The position numbers were made by a program, and so were the translations under genes. From Nephromyces sp. MM_2019 (lineage: Eukaryota; Apicomplexa; Aconoidasida; Nephromycida), in the NCBI GenBank assembly GCA_015657535.1, contig JADHZB010000657.1, positions 1 to 64,000 on the forward strand: a stretch of DNA of 64,000 bases, read 5' to 3'. The notes under the pieces are model-generated. The model was given only the letters and a program-made list of their open reading frames with translations, ran no database searches and was not told the DNA's origin. This document shows, one piece after another, positions 35,901 to 51,456 of the stretch; the stretch's first letter is position 1; each line of letters opens with the position of its first letter.

Positions 35901-36521
35901 TCAAAATTCATAAAAGCTATTAAGGTTTTTACAATTTTTGTTCAAAAAATCTACAAAATATTGACAGTCTACTTCTGATGGAAACACTAAAGCTATCGCT
36001 TTATTACTCGTCTTGAGCCTTAAACCAATTAAGGATGGATTTCTTAAAAGAACACTCTCAGTAGGTTCAATATTTGTATAGTTCCCTTTATAAAGGATAT
36101 TATATATTTCATTGAAATTGATTGGCCTTCGCTTATTTTCATAGCAAAGCTGCAGCTGATTTTTTTCTATGTTTATGTTGAGAATACACTTTAGCCTATC
36201 TCCATTGGGAAATGCGATTTCTACATCGTCACCCTTTTTATACCTTTCAAGCCATTGATAAGCTGTCTTACCATATGATTTTACCTGATTTACCTCAGGT
36301 TCACTTGCTGAATCGAGATTGGTTAAATTTTCGCTGTAATTTGTGCTTTCTGAGTTTTGCCTACTATATACAGATTTTATTTTAAAAGGTTGATTTGTTA
36401 ATTGTTTATCTTGTTCATTAAAAATTATTTGATTCTTAGTATCGGCGGTTAAATTAAGCGTTTGCTGAGAATCATATTCAAGACTCGAGCCTTCAACACT
36501 ACAGCAAGCATTATTACCCAT
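35901..36521 (-). CDS. IMC sub-compartment protein (ISP)-like, acylated PH-fold protein
   Basis: Intronless, 206 aa. The N-terminus MGNNACC combines Gly2 (N-myristoylation) with Cys6-Cys7 (palmitoylation), the targeting signal of apicomplexan ISP proteins, which sit on the cytoplasmic face of inner-membrane-complex plates. After a variable Ser/Asn-rich linker (residues 8-85) a PH-like domain follows: WLERYKKGDDVEIAFPNGDR, LKCILNINIEKNQLQL, KRRPINFNEIYNIL, and a final helix DCQYFVDFLNKNCKNL. This is the pattern of ISP1/ISP3 (conserved V-x-L/F-P-x-G-x-R and C-terminal helix). Total length slightly exceeds the usual 140-180 aa because of the linker. It is the best single marker that the source is apicomplexan. 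Confidence 0.8.
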   Translation of the reverse strand: MGNNACCSVEGSSLEYDSQQTLNLTADTKNQIIFNEQDKQLTNQPFKIKSVYSRQNSESTNYSENLTNLDSASEPEVNQVKSYGKTAYQWLERYKKGDDVEIAFPNGDRLKCILNINIEKNQLQLCYENKRRPINFNEIYNILYKGNYTNIEPTESVLLRNPSLIGLRLKTSNKAIALVFPSEVDCQYFVDFLNKNCKNLNSFYEF

Positions 36522-37733
36522 TTTTATAATTTTTTAAATATTGAAATACTGTTAACTACAATTAAAATGGGATTATGAATTATTTAAGCATTCCAGACAG
36601 AATTTTTTAAAATAACTTTCAACAAAACACTCGCTATTAATTTAAAATTCTGCTATCAACTGAAGCAGTAAATGACCCTAGTTATGTGTAATCAAATATA
36701 ATTAAAAGTATAAGAATTCGGAACCATCAGTTCCATAGCTTTTAAGCAAATATGAATTATTACAGATAGCTTAACATATTACTTAAGTGATCATGAATTT
36801 ATATACTAAGAAACCAACTCCCGAAAGTCCATATCATTTAATTTGGCAATATTCAGGAATGAAATTCATTAATCTCTAAGTTAAGATTCACCGAGAACAC
36901 GCCTAGGAAATCAATTTGAAATCGATCTTAAAATTCTACTTGTGTCTTTTTCATGCTTATTAATTTTGGTAAAATTCTAAAGGCATAGTGGGAGCATTTC
37001 AGCATTAAATAAACTTAAAAGTTCCAATTTATTTAGGAAGCTTTTGAAAAATTCCGAAAATTAAGAAATAATTTGAATTCTTTAAATAAATAGGTTGAAT
37101 ATCACTGTGATAATCTTACCCTAATACAATTCATTGATGATATTATTAGCTCGGATACTTTTATTTAATTTGAAATATTATCAAATTCAAATCTAAGAAT
37201 ATTTAGTTGATATCTAGTAAATTTGAATGGCTTAAGATATTTCATTTATTATAGCTTTATTCGCTATCTCAAATCTAGTCCTAGAATAATTTTTCCAGTG
37301 TTGTATGAGGAATGAATGAAAATTAACTTAGAGTGGTCTGATATGTCAAATATCCAATTTTAGTAATATCTTATAAAAATATTTTCTTATTATTATTTTG
37401 AATAGAAAGAAAATTGCAAAACTTTGAAAGTTAAAATTTTTGCAAATTTTTGAAAACAAATTATTTAACAAAAATTTTGAGTAATAAAATCTTTTCGAAG
37501 CAAATATAAATAGTAAGGAGTAAGCTTCCATACAATAAATCATTATAGGTTTTGTTTTTGAATTAGTTAGGATTTTAAGGTCTTTCTAAAACATAATTAA
37601 TTTGGAAGTAAAAACAACTGTTACTATCGTTTGTGTAGAATAATTTATATGTACTTTGGATGGGTTCATGAAAATTGAATTTGCTTCCTCAGGATCTAAA
37701 GTGCCCAAAGAATCTCTCCCATGTAATAATAAT
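36522..37733. other. Intergenic region
   Basis: 1.2 kb, AT-rich. A 65-codon minus-strand frame (37346-37543) is Phe/Ile/Lys-rich low complexity and unlikely to be coding. No RNA gene seen. Confidence 0.6.
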
Positions 37734-40687
<2,954 letters not shown>

Positions 40688-42711
40688 ATGAATACCTCAA
40701 AAGAGCCGTACTTTTGTAAGTTTGAAACTAGACCAAAAAACGTTTTATTGATCAAAAGACTAAACTCGGAGTATGTTACAAAAGTTGCAACTGTGATCTC
40801 TCAGTAAGTGGTCAACTGGCTATAATTTTCAATTTAAAGTGCCTAAAGATGATTAAAAAATTGGCAGCAATATTATTCATTTTTGTTCGTTTCAGATATC
40901 TTTTTAAAGTCCTAAGCATCAATATTTTCATTGAAGAATCTTCTAAGACCGATTTATCTTTAGATGTGAGAAATTGCCCATATACTAAGCAATGACATTG
41001 TAAAACCCCGGGAACTATATACCGACAATTCTTAATAACCTGAGTGATTATTATTGCTCAAAGTGAATTTTATAAATCAATTTTAATCCTTCATAATGGT
41101 TATATTTATCTCATAGTATTTTTATCCACATATTTTTAGCCCACCATCCATTACCAAATTTGGAACGAAAGTGTAAAACTAGACTTCATTGTAGAGATAG
41201 GAGGTGACGGGACCTTATTATGGGTTTCAAAACTTTTTCCTAAAAGCTTACCCCCTATCATTGGGATAAGCATGGGCACATTAGGATATCTTAATCAGTT
41301 TCAATGTTCCGATACCAAGGAAATTCTAAACACAATGTGTTACTCCACTTTTCCTATTTCTCTTCGACAAAGATTAGGTTTGAAAAATATTTTATAACCT
41401 TTTATCTATATTTTGTTTATTTTATATGAACAGTTAGGGCATTGGAACTTCAAGTCCTTTTTGTATCTTTTACGATTATCATTTTACACTTTACTAATCA
41501 GATATCGAATTATATGATGATAAAAACTCCAAATTATTGGAACTTACAGCTGTAAATGAATGTGTTATTGACCGAGGTATTTTCACACCAAAATCCATAA
41601 TCAACATAAATTATTCATCTATATTTAAATTAGGGAATTCACCATTTCTGACCGTTTTGGAAGTTTATTACAATGAACAATTCTTTACAAATGTATCAGC
41701 AGATGGGTAAGGGTTATTTAAAATCTATTTAAAACAACCTAGTAAGAAATTTTAACTCCTTTTAAACAAAAGGTTGATCTTAGCAACCCCAAGTGGTTCT
41801 ACTGCTTATTCGATGTCGGCAGGAGGACCACTTGTGCACCCTAGAGTAAGTCATTATTCAGATAATAATAGTATATAAAAGTATATTAGTGTGTATGATT
41901 AATTCCATTCGTTAAAGCCTATGAACAAAGAGTAAAAAATAATTTTGAATAGGTTCCCTGCTTCTTATTTACTCCAATCTGCCCTCATTCACTCTCATTT
42001 CGACCCTTAATAATTCCTGATACCGCTACTTTGAGAATTGAAATATCACACAAGTCAGATTCTTCAGCATGGATTGCCGTGGATGGTCGTAGTCGAACTG
42101 AGATCAGAAAGGGAATGCAATTATATGTCAAGCTTTCGAAATATCCCTTTCCAAGTTGGTTTATTATAGAGTATTTCATTTCATTTGGTATATATTCCTT
42201 CCTAAAATCGAAGTTGTTTTAAACCAGAAGGAGAATAGCATAGACCCATGGCTCGATAGTCTTAAAAAACTATTAAATTGGAACCAAAAGTTTGAACAAC
42301 AAGCTGTTAGCTTAGAGTCTCTTAAAAATATGACAGATGCTATAGACAAAGAAATTCAATGCAACAGCAATTCGAATGATTCCTCTGAACCCTATGATAC
42401 TTATCATAAAGACCAACAAATGGCTAAAATGAAATCCAAGGAGTCCTCTGAAGGCAAACCATTGATTCATACTCTATCATTAAAACAATCCTCAAGCTTT
42501 AGCGAACTGGTTGAATGTAGCATCAACCAATCTCGTTTTACATCAAAAGGTGATAATTTTATCATCGAGATAATAATTAATGTAAATATCTATTTTTTCT
42601 ACATAATCTTAAACAGCTAATCCAATTATTCTTCAAGTATCACAAAATGCTTTAGACCCAATAAATGAAAAATATTCCAACGCTAACATGAATATTCTCA
42701 AGGATGACTGA
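40688..42711 (+). CDS. NAD kinase
   Basis: Phosphorylates NAD+ to NADP+ with ATP. Exons 40688-40803, 40896-40965, 41140-41377, 41502-41706, 41773-41845, 41953-42154, 42214-42549, 42617-42711; 1335 nt, 444 aa. Family motifs appear in order: KNVLLIKR near the start, [15 protein letters not shown] (GGDGT active-site loop), [29 protein letters not shown] (NE/D motif), [27 protein letters not shown], and AWIAVDGRS. The exon 6-7 junction removes a 59-nt intron and yields [21 protein letters not shown], aligning with YPLPSICV...DWFESL of human NADK; a 26-nt intron alternative fits phase but not homology. The C-terminal ~110 residues are Ser/Asn/Lys-rich and unconserved. Cytosolic by lack of a presequence. 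Confidence 0.93.
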
Positions 42712-44865
42712 ACAAAGGTATAAAAATATAGCTGATCAAGGGGGGGAACTCATCATCTTATCATACTCTATTATCTAATACATATGAAAATTTATTATTT
42801 TGAAATTTTGTAAAGCTTATAATCAGTACTATTTTAGTTTACAGAGTAAATTAAAATAATTGTCAAATTTTCTGTGCATATTAAATATGAAACCAACTTT
42901 ATAGCTATTTATAATCATATTAAGTTTTTGAAATTTTTTCTGATTCAAATTTGTATTTAATTTTTTTTATATTAAATCAATTTATTTTGACGACCAAAAT
43001 AACTTCCTGAGTGATATATATACTCTTATAACTTCATATCAAGTTCAACTTTCACTAGGATAAAATACTTAGTATGTTTTTATTATAAGCCAGTAATGAA
43101 ATAGCCATCTTTAAAACAATGATTCTCCTCTTGAGATATAATTCGAGGACATATAAACTTATAATTTTTACAACCTGAAATTTTTAAGTATGCATCAAAT
43201 CATAACTATTAGGTTTATGACCTATTACCATCTATACAATACCCTTAGAGACCAAGTATTTAATATGCTAACTTTTTTGAAAAACTTACAACACTATTTA
43301 GTATTAAAGTACCCAAAAGAGAAAGGACATACACTTTTCAAAACGTTCCTATGGTTATTGAATAACAGGGTGTTAAGATTTTAAAACTTTATTTATTCCT
43401 AAAATTCAATAATAGGTTTTTTGAAGAATATATAAATATCTCGAATCCCTAAATTAATTCAGTAGTTACTTATATTATGTGAATTACTTGAATTTTTTTG
43501 TATTAATTAATTAAGTTTAAAATTTTGATTTTATAATTTTTTAAACTGTATAATATAATTTCAAATAGTAGCTTAAACAGTCAAGTTTTCAAGTTTTTTG
43601 ATAAGATAATTGCTAATCAAAATATCAATCTTCAATATTTATCTTTAGTTTTAGCAAACCTATTTTTACAAAAAGTAACTTCAGGGAGTTCTTTTCTTTA
43701 ATTCTCATAAAGGTTTAATTAGAAAGGAATAATGTAGCGCAATCATTGAAATATTGTTATTAAAATTTTAATTTTTTTGTCACAAAATAATATGTCTAAT
43801 GAGTCTGTTGGTGTATGTTAGACTACGAGCTATAGTTCGTTTTTCTAAAGAAAGAAAATAGACTTGAGACCTAAAACATATCCCTTCAAATGAGTATTAC
43901 ATTAATATTTTTAAGGAAATGTATATAATATCCTCCTACAGTTCCTAATTTGTTTTATATACTCAATACACTAGATTTTTTATTTGAAACAAAAAAAACA
44001 TTTTAAACAAAATAGCATATTCCTGTTGTTATTAACTCAATGGTTAATGGTGGAGAGAGTGATTTAACAGAGTAGTTAAGTGTTGTAGATCTTATGTGCG
44101 GTGTATATAATATTTAAGTATCATAAGTTTTCAATTTAATTTAAATCAATAATGTTTATATAATCATTAAATATCGCGTGATATATTTTGATATTATATG
44201 AATTTCTTTTTACTTTTATTTCACAAAATTTTCAAATATTAAAAAGTCCTGAAAAGTATTTTGTATGGTAATTTGCTTTACATATCTATATACATAAAGG
44301 AAATACTAGAAAGAAAAAGTTATACTTTTTTTATAGCTTTTTATATAAATGTTAAAAATTGGTAAATAACATCTAAAATGTAGAACAAGGCAAGTTAAGG
44401 TTAAAGCTAAAATTTAGGCTTAGCTTTAACAAAATTGAATGGTAGAAATAAAGCTATTCTCTAGCCACAACTTGTCAAAGGCTTTGAGCTCTAAAAGCTA
44501 ATACAAAAGTGTCGCATAGCACCTATACCATAGTGGGGCAGTTTTATTATTTACTAGGTGCAAATATAAAAAGTTACCGGTGAGGTACTCTTTTAACTAA
44601 TATAATGGTAAATTATCGACTTCATTCAGCTACTAATGGATTTTACAGTTCTTAACTATATCGTATGAAGCACCTCAGCTAAAAATGTTACTTCATTCAG
44701 TATCGAAAAAAACTTTTTTTAAAAAAATTAGGTTATTATTTTTTTATCCTACAATTCAATAAATAAAAATCTTCTTGAAATTTTGAATATTCAAGAATAA
44801 ATTGATTAATTGTTAATATACATAAGATAAATATAGATTAATCGAAAATATAAATTAAATATATA
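42712..44865. other. Intergenic region
   Basis: 2.15 kb, AT-rich. A 64-codon frame at 43190-43384 (+) lacks codon or family support. No RNA gene seen; a weak 7-bp GCACCTA/TAGGTGC inverted pair near 44520-44565 is not significant alone. Confidence 0.55.
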
Positions 44866-47607
44866 ATGGACCCTATTCTTGGTCAGAAACAAAAAAAAAC
44901 CAAATACAATGTGAAATGGGAGGCAAAGAAAGGTTCTACCCTCTGGGGGATCCCTTTTGATTTTCGAAAAACCTACAACAATGAAAATCCTTTACATGGT
45001 TCAGACGTCATGGAATTCTCACCTTATGAAAGCTTTTTCAATTCAAGCATTGGGGCCGGTTTAGAGTTTACAAGAAAATCCCTAGCTTCCCTAGCTTTTA
45101 TTTTAGTCATTGCGACAGCTATGATAATTTATGGTGGAATTGACAACGCACTGTTAGCCACTTTAGGCGGAGCCGTTGCCATCTATTTCATAACAGAAAT
45201 CTTCTCACGAGGACTATTCGTTTTAATCTTTGGATATGCAGAATTTGAGATGATCCCTAGTGGAGTTTTCATAAACAAATTTCTATCTAAGCTAACCTGG
45301 CAGCTTCAGATGTTTGGTGTTTCCAGTAAGTTTTATATAATAAATTATCAATTGGATCAACTTACTTACTTTTTCTTTATCTCAAATTAGGTGTACTATC
45401 ACTTGTGGGTGCTATGTTTGTGGCTAATAAAGGCTGGGGCATAATACTTTTTTGGATTTTACTCTCGAGTCTCACTGCATACCCTGCATCTGCAGTAACA
45501 AATTTGGTATAAACGCAGTAACTTTTATCCCATATTATTAGAATATATCTGATCCACCTATTATTTACAGGTAATTTCAGCAAGACATTTTGATCATAAT
45601 CTTGTTGAATTATCAACCAGATTCGGTGGATTTTACCCAAAGTTTTTATCTTTGACAATGAACTTTTTCGTTCAATTAACTCTTTACACCACATTTGCTT
45701 TACTTTTTTCAATGATTTCTGACGCTTACCCCATGAGCATAATGAGTGTAATTATAGCTTTTGCTTTCCAGTTAATAATGGCGGGTGTAAGTTATGCTCC
45801 ATGGAATTCTATTAAATATTTTGGAATCTTTGTACAAATCCTAGCTGGAATTTTTATTTACATAATATATTATGTTATAGCAAACTCTGTGACTATAAAA
45901 AGGTTAGATTGAAAATACTATTTTTTTATTGAAAATTAATGTTTATGATTTTACAGTATCACAGAATTTTTCAATACCGGATTATGCTATGACACAGCAG
46001 TTGATGCAAAACTTTGCTATTTTGGCTCTCGACAGATTTGGACTCTTGCATCAGTCGTATTTACGTATTTCTGTTCCGAATTACCTTCTAAATACACACA
46101 ATATGGAAGATTTTCAATGAATGCTTTTTTTCTTTTTTTTTTCACGTGAGTATTAAAAATAGAAATTTTTTTTGAATAGTAAATATCAATCTTTCTATTT
46201 AAATTCAGTGCAATGATAGTTTTGGCCACCATTTTTCAAGGAAATTTCACTATAGAGAGAACAGCAAGAGTCTATCATGATTTTAGTTTGACATCCGTCG
46301 CCGATATTCTTGTCTCAGTTCCACTTTCTACCGTAACCGGTCTTTTACTTACTCATGGCAACCAGTAAGTAACAAGATTAAATTCCGTATAAACCAGTGC
46401 AAATTATAACATCTTATAAATCTTCCCTAGATCTTCAAGCCAATTTATCAAAAAGGTCCCTTCAGCCAGAACTTTTGGGCATTACTCAATTGTTATAGAA
46501 GCAATCTATGCTATAGTATTTCTCTTGATAGCTACAGGGGTATGATATACATAATATTTCCAAGAACATGGACTACCACAATATTATAATTTCAGATATC
46601 AAGTGTAGAAGTAGTGGATTATAAAGACCTGTTCACTAATGTAGCAAACTACATCGGAACCTTGCTTGAATCGTCCTTTTCTCTTCCTCAAACAATTACT
46701 GCTGTAATGATTTAATTTATATTTTATCTTATTTATGACATAACAATTTATTTATTTTTTTAGAATGTATTTGCTGGTATGATTTTAGTCCAATGTTTGA
46801 ACTCTATGGAATCACTCTCAAGAGGCATGACACGAAGTCTTAGTAGTTATAAATCTCTGGAAAAGGACATTAGAGACAAAAATGAATACCCGGAAATTAC
46901 AGGTTTCAAAACAAATCCTTTAACAGCTCCAGGTGAGCTCTATACACATAATATTCAGTTTTTAAAATCATTACATCCTTGCTTTTTATTCATTTTTCAA
47001 ACAGTAAAATTTTTTATTATAACCGTCATTCCTATTGTTACAAGCTACACTTCAATGTTTGAAATCTTCTGGAATTTATCTGGAATTTTTTCTATCCTAT
47101 TCGTATCATATTCAGTAATTATGGTAATAATATCCTTTGATTCAATTTTATGTTTATTAGTTTCCTATATTTGTTCCATAGGGTGGTTTGTATAGTGGAT
47201 TATTGAATCAGTCGTACCTACAGATAATTCTGTTTTTAGTTATTGGTATCTTATTCAACACTATTGGATTAATTTGTAACATACTTTTAGACGTAAAATT
47301 ATTTGACAACTCCCTACCAGCAGTGAATTCTTTTTATTATAATTGGACGGTGTTTTTATTCACCCTGGTCGCTTACTTTTTTTATTTTGCTAATTATTAC
47401 CTGGCTTATAAAGCTTACACATCTTTCACAGATGAATCCAAATTTTCAAGGTAAAAAATACTAGAACAAATAAGTGACTATTTTCTAGTTATTAAGCATT
47501 TCCTACCCTTTAAATTTACAATTTTTTTATTCAGATTCGTAAGATCAAGCAGAGTCGAAAGAAGAATTGGGTTTTTTAGGAACAGAATATTTATTAGTTT
47601 AAATTGA
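44866..47607 (+). CDS. Polytopic membrane protein resembling CstA/BtsT carbon-starvation transporters
   Basis: Exons 44866-45325, 45391-45506, 45571-45902, 45957-46145, 46209-46364, 46431-46539, 46596-46703, 46764-46932, 47005-47123, 47182-47450, 47535-47607; 2100 nt, 699 aa, with about 14-16 hydrophobic helices. I compared it from memory with the bacterial CstA family (peptide and pyruvate uptake). Correspondences in the same order: GWGIILFWILLSSLTAYPAS...VISARHFDHNLVEL with the G-W/Y-L-P-G-x-x-W-x-L...VSxRxxGRSLGEL block; PSKYTQYGRFSMNAF with PRDYLSTFLKIGT; LLTHGNQSSSQFIKKVPSAR then FGHYSIVIEA with the SSGTTPK...GYGAMLMEx block; MILVQCLNSMESLSRGMTRS with LTTLDxxTRxxR; FWNLSGIFSIL with LWPLFGxANQLL. 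The N-terminal GHHFAAIAGAGP block is not recognisable and SSGTTPK is eroded, so the family call is moderate and transport activity unproven. The intron at 46933-47004 is 72 nt and open in frame. Confidence 0.65.
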
Positions 47608-47807
47608 ATTCACTCTTTATACAAAATTTGTTAACCTCATTTATTAAATTTTATCTAATTTCTTAAGAACGATTAAAAAATTTAATAGTATTTTATTATA
47701 GGAGCTTTTTAACAAGGAGCCATGGCTCCATTATACTCGATATATCTTGTTAGTTACTAGTGCAATCGTAACAAAACTTCTAGGAAATTTTTTTTGTAAA
47801 ATACTCC

Positions 47808-49745
47808 TTAAAAAGTTGTTTTAATTTCTTCAAACCCAAACGGAGAACAACTTTCATTAATATAGCTTAACTTAGAAACGTTTATTTTGTTAACCTCATA
47901 TTCTCCTGTAATATCTTGATTTCTTTTCACATCAAAGGACTCCAATAAACCTTTTAGCTAAAAGATCAATTGAAAGAACTCATTATTAAAATACTAAAAA
48001 GTAATTAATAATATTTATTTACCTCTTCATGTATTTTAATAAGCATATTTACATGATTAATTTTTATACTTTGAAGACCTGATAACTTTTGAATTATATT
48101 TAAAATTTTATACAAAACATTAATACATATTTTTGAAGAAGCATTATCATTTTCGGAAACCGAAAGTGGTGCACTGAATTGTTCTGTCAATTGAATTTGA
48201 TCCAAATTTCTAATTTGAGATTTTTGATCGACGTTATCAAATGTGAGAGAGTTTGAGCAATTAGTTTGCTCATAGGAATCAATGAAATCTGAATATGTTG
48301 ATCTATCTGGGGACCTAATAGAATCATTTTGCAATGATAGCAGAAAGCTTTGAAAATTAAAACTGTTGTCAAAGCCTAAAATTTTAAGATAGAGAAGCAT
48401 TTCTAAAAATATTTACTATGAATTTTGAACTTTATATTACTTTTATCAAAATTTTTATGTTCCAAGTGTTTACTAGCACAGCAATTATAAAATGATTTCT
48501 CATCCTCTAAGCTTGGTGGTCTGTTTTCGTCAAGTAGATCGATTATAATATCCGAAATATATTGAGGCTGCCTATCCCAATTTGATGTTTGCAAAGCATC
48601 ATTTCCAAGTAAAGGTTCATTAAAATGATCAATTTGATGGTACTTTGTGCTCCCACTGGAATCTTTCAATTGATTATTTACTTTAGTAAAGGCTAAATTT
48701 TTCCAATGTTGTGTATCAGATGGTGTGTTAATTCTATCTTTGCAAAGTGAATCGATCCCAGGGCTTGCCAAGTCAAAATTAAACTCTTCATTGCTAGAGC
48801 AAGATTCATTTTGATATTCACCCAGCTGAAGCAATAATAAATTTAATCAATTCAACTTGTGATTTATCAATTGGGTATTATTCGACAATAGCGATTACTA
48901 ACAATTTTTTTTTTTACCTTTGGGTTATGATGTACTACTACTAAATCCTTCAAGTTAGGTACTGCAATTATGTTAAAATATTAATTATAGCAAAATAAGA
49001 TATATGATGAGCAAAATATTTCTTTTTTACATTACTTTCGGGTCCATTATAAGTATTAAGCAAAAGCAATTTAAAAGACTCGGGATTTCTTTTTTCAGAT
49101 TTCCTATGATAAAATGGGCAATAGTATACACTACACTCTTTGAAAACATAATTATCACAAGGGATGGTCTGAAAATATTAGAATAGAAGCTTAATCATAT
49201 AGTTTCAATTGTCTGAGATATTATAATTCATTAGAAATTACTTTGTATGTCAAAGGATGATATAGAATTTCATCTAATGAATGTGCAAAAGGGCAATTAC
49301 GCCCTCTTTTACAAGCACAAATATCCAATAGGTTAGAATTAGGAATAACTATATCAGGGCACATTACTGGGATATACTTAATATAAGAGGGATAAAGTCG
49401 AGAAAATGGACTTCTCCTTATCCATTGATGATTATGATTATACTGGCATCGGCTAAAATAAATTTTAAAAAGCAGAGAAATAAAATAACTGTTATCTATT
49501 AAAATCTTTAAATAACTTATATTAGACTTCTTATAGTCTCAAATTTTAGTAGCAAATATTAACTCAAAATTACTTCTGAATCCCTGTTTTCAAGTTGTAT
49601 TTTTACTGAAATAAATTATTTAGTGAATTGAATTTCATGTAACTTACTCATCTCCGAATTCACAGTGACCTTTGAGAATCCTTAAACATTGCTTTGTTCT
49701 AAATCTCGATAGATCTTCTTGATTTAATAAAGGTGCACAAGCCAT
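47808..49745 (-). CDS. CCCH-type zinc-finger protein (Unkempt-like finger arrangement)
   Basis: Exons (minus): 49745-49648, 49452-49242, 49168-49036, 48961-48918, 48825-48441, 48402-48023, 47957-47808; 1401 nt, 466 aa. The N-terminal 150 residues carry clustered CCCH fingers: FRTKQCLRILKGHCEFGDDR then CQYNHNH; CACKRGRNCPFAHSLDEIL; and YKTIPCDNYVFKECSVYYCP then FYH. The P-F-A-H-S-x-D-E-x-x-Y-H-P-x-x-Y-K-T block is the typical linker of Unkempt and plant AtTZF-like RNA-binding proteins. The remaining 300 residues are Ser/Asn/Asp-rich, low in conservation, with a more helical segment (INVLYKILNIIQKLSG). Likely role: sequence-specific mRNA binding and translational or stability control. The last intron could instead end at 47999-ish, but that would stop after 11 codons; the chosen acceptor gives a coherent 49-residue tail. 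Confidence 0.8.
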
Positions 49746-50743
49746 TTTGAACTCCTAACCAAATATATACAACTTTTTCAAGGTAAAACAATCTCAAGTA
49801 CTTGTTTAGATTTTATCCATCTGGTTGGTCTATAAAAAAATGATTGGGCTTAAAGTCCTTTTCTACTAGAAAGAATCTTTTCCTTGAAAATAAGCTGTAT
49901 CAGTATCTAATATTGAAAAGTCAACTCTCTACAAAAAGGCTTTAAAAGTTTATATCCAAGAATAATTTGATGTTCTCAATAAAATTAATTAAGACTTTCA
50001 GTTTTGGATTTATTTTAACAATTTATTTAAAAATCCACTTTTTACCAAAACTAAGCATAAAGTTAGGACTGTCAGGTAGAATTTAGGCTATGTTAAAAAT
50101 TGGATTCTAATTAAAATTGATTAATAAAATGAATTAATAAAACGAACTTTATTTTTTACTCAAGAAGAAATTTGAAGTCATGTTCTACAAGTTTCTACTT
50201 AATCTACTAGTTTTGCTGCCAGTTTCTCGATATGTGAGATTAATCATTGTTTAAATAATGAAATTTTAATAAAATGTATGTTAATGACAAAATGTGTGTT
50301 TAAAATTAATTTGAGAGTAATCAAGTGTTTTTAATAATCAAATTAATTTAAAGTGCTTAATTATGTATGCTAAGCTCAATAAGGAATATAAATTTAATCA
50401 TGCTGCTAAGTGGAAAAACTCAATGCTGGTAATCATTAGTCACATGTCGAAGCCACTAATCTTGCAAATGTTGTGAATTATATTAAAAATTATCTTTAAT
50501 GCAGATAGCATTATTTTGAAGTTTATAGTTAATATGTTAAGAAGTTTAGCCTAGATTTAATTGAGCATGTTTATGAATATTTTTAAACAAAATGCCTTCA
50601 ATCTTTACAGCTGTTGTAGATGGAATTGAGTAATAAAAATTTATTAATAAAATAACTTAAGGTGGAATTTAATTTAATGCTCCAAAGATTTTAAAAGGCT
50701 TAAAGGGGATCTGAATAAAAGAAGTTGATATGGGAGAGGGTGT
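49746..50743. other. Intergenic region
   Basis: About 1 kb, AT-rich, between two minus-strand genes. No exon or RNA gene recognised. Confidence 0.6.
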
Positions 50744-51456
50744 TCAAAATGTGGGAGAAAGCGGTCTGTTAAATCCACCTTTACGGTTCATATATTGCCT
50801 ATATTTGCGCTTAGTATTTTTACTAACAGCAGATAGGTCACTTTGGGAGTGATTTTTGTTTTTGGTGCTATCAAAGCCACCAACACCTATTAGTTTCATT
50901 AGTGCTTGCTCCTCACTTACCTCCATTCCGCTTGGATTATCAGTTACTTCAGTTCTGATGTTCTTTCGTCGCTTATCATGGCCATCTCCAAATCTCTCAG
51001 AGTCACTATGAGATTGGGAATTACTTGAAATTTTAGTTGTTCTATTTCTTGGTTTGTTTTCTGGCTCCCTCTTGAGCTTGGACGGATTTTTCATATGGGA
51101 CCGATAGTAGCGAGAAGAGCTTCGACTTCTTGAAGTGCTACGTCTATTTCTGCCAGTACCGGGTTCATTCCTACTATCTCTCCTATGCCTGTCATCTCTG
51201 CGATGAACTAAAGATGGAGATCTCGAGTATCGCTTGCTAATGCGAGTCGGTAACTTTGAACGGTCAGATGGCCTTCGCTCGTAGTTTGAATGGCGATGAG
51301 AATGACTTCCTCTCTGCCTATATGTGGAACTTGAGTAGCTCACTGATCTTGAAGAATGGCTAGTGGGCCTTCGGCGGTAGCGTCGGTCATCCCGTCGACC
51401 ACTCTCTCTTCTATCAGGGCTTATAGTCGCCAGATTTATAGATTTAATATAATCCT
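50744..51456 (-). CDS. SNRNP27: U4/U6.U5 tri-snRNP 27 kDa protein (SNRNP27), 5' end unresolved
   Basis: Terminal exon of about 236 codons on the minus strand. The C-terminus is diagnostic: EEQALMKLIGVGGFDSTKNK and KRKYRQYMNRKGGFNRPL match MKLMGFASFDSTKGK and QKRKYRQYMNRKGGFNRPL of animal SNRNP27. The rest is an RS-type domain (SRSRSSSRYYRS and Arg/His/Ser runs), longer than in animals. The protein sits near the U6 ACAGAGA/5' splice site in the pre-B spliceosome and affects 5' splice-site choice. The open frame has no ATG before residue Met within SHMKNPSK; an acceptor (TAACAG) at about 51457 marks a preceding intron. An upstream first exon in 51460-51800 was not identified with confidence. 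The GTG at 51343 is not a credible start in a eukaryote. Confidence 0.88.

Noticed and set aside
42188..42213. 26-nt intron in NAD kinase
   Set aside because: A 59-nt intron ending at the same acceptor fits phase and gives better alignment to the family than the very short one.
43190..43384. 64-codon ORF after NAD kinase
   Set aside because: Isolated, no conserved motif, no flanking exon with compatible phase.
51343..51343. GTG start codon for the tri-snRNP 27K protein
   Set aside because: The frame stays open upstream with RS-type coding sequence to an acceptor site; a GTG start is not expected in a eukaryotic nuclear gene.
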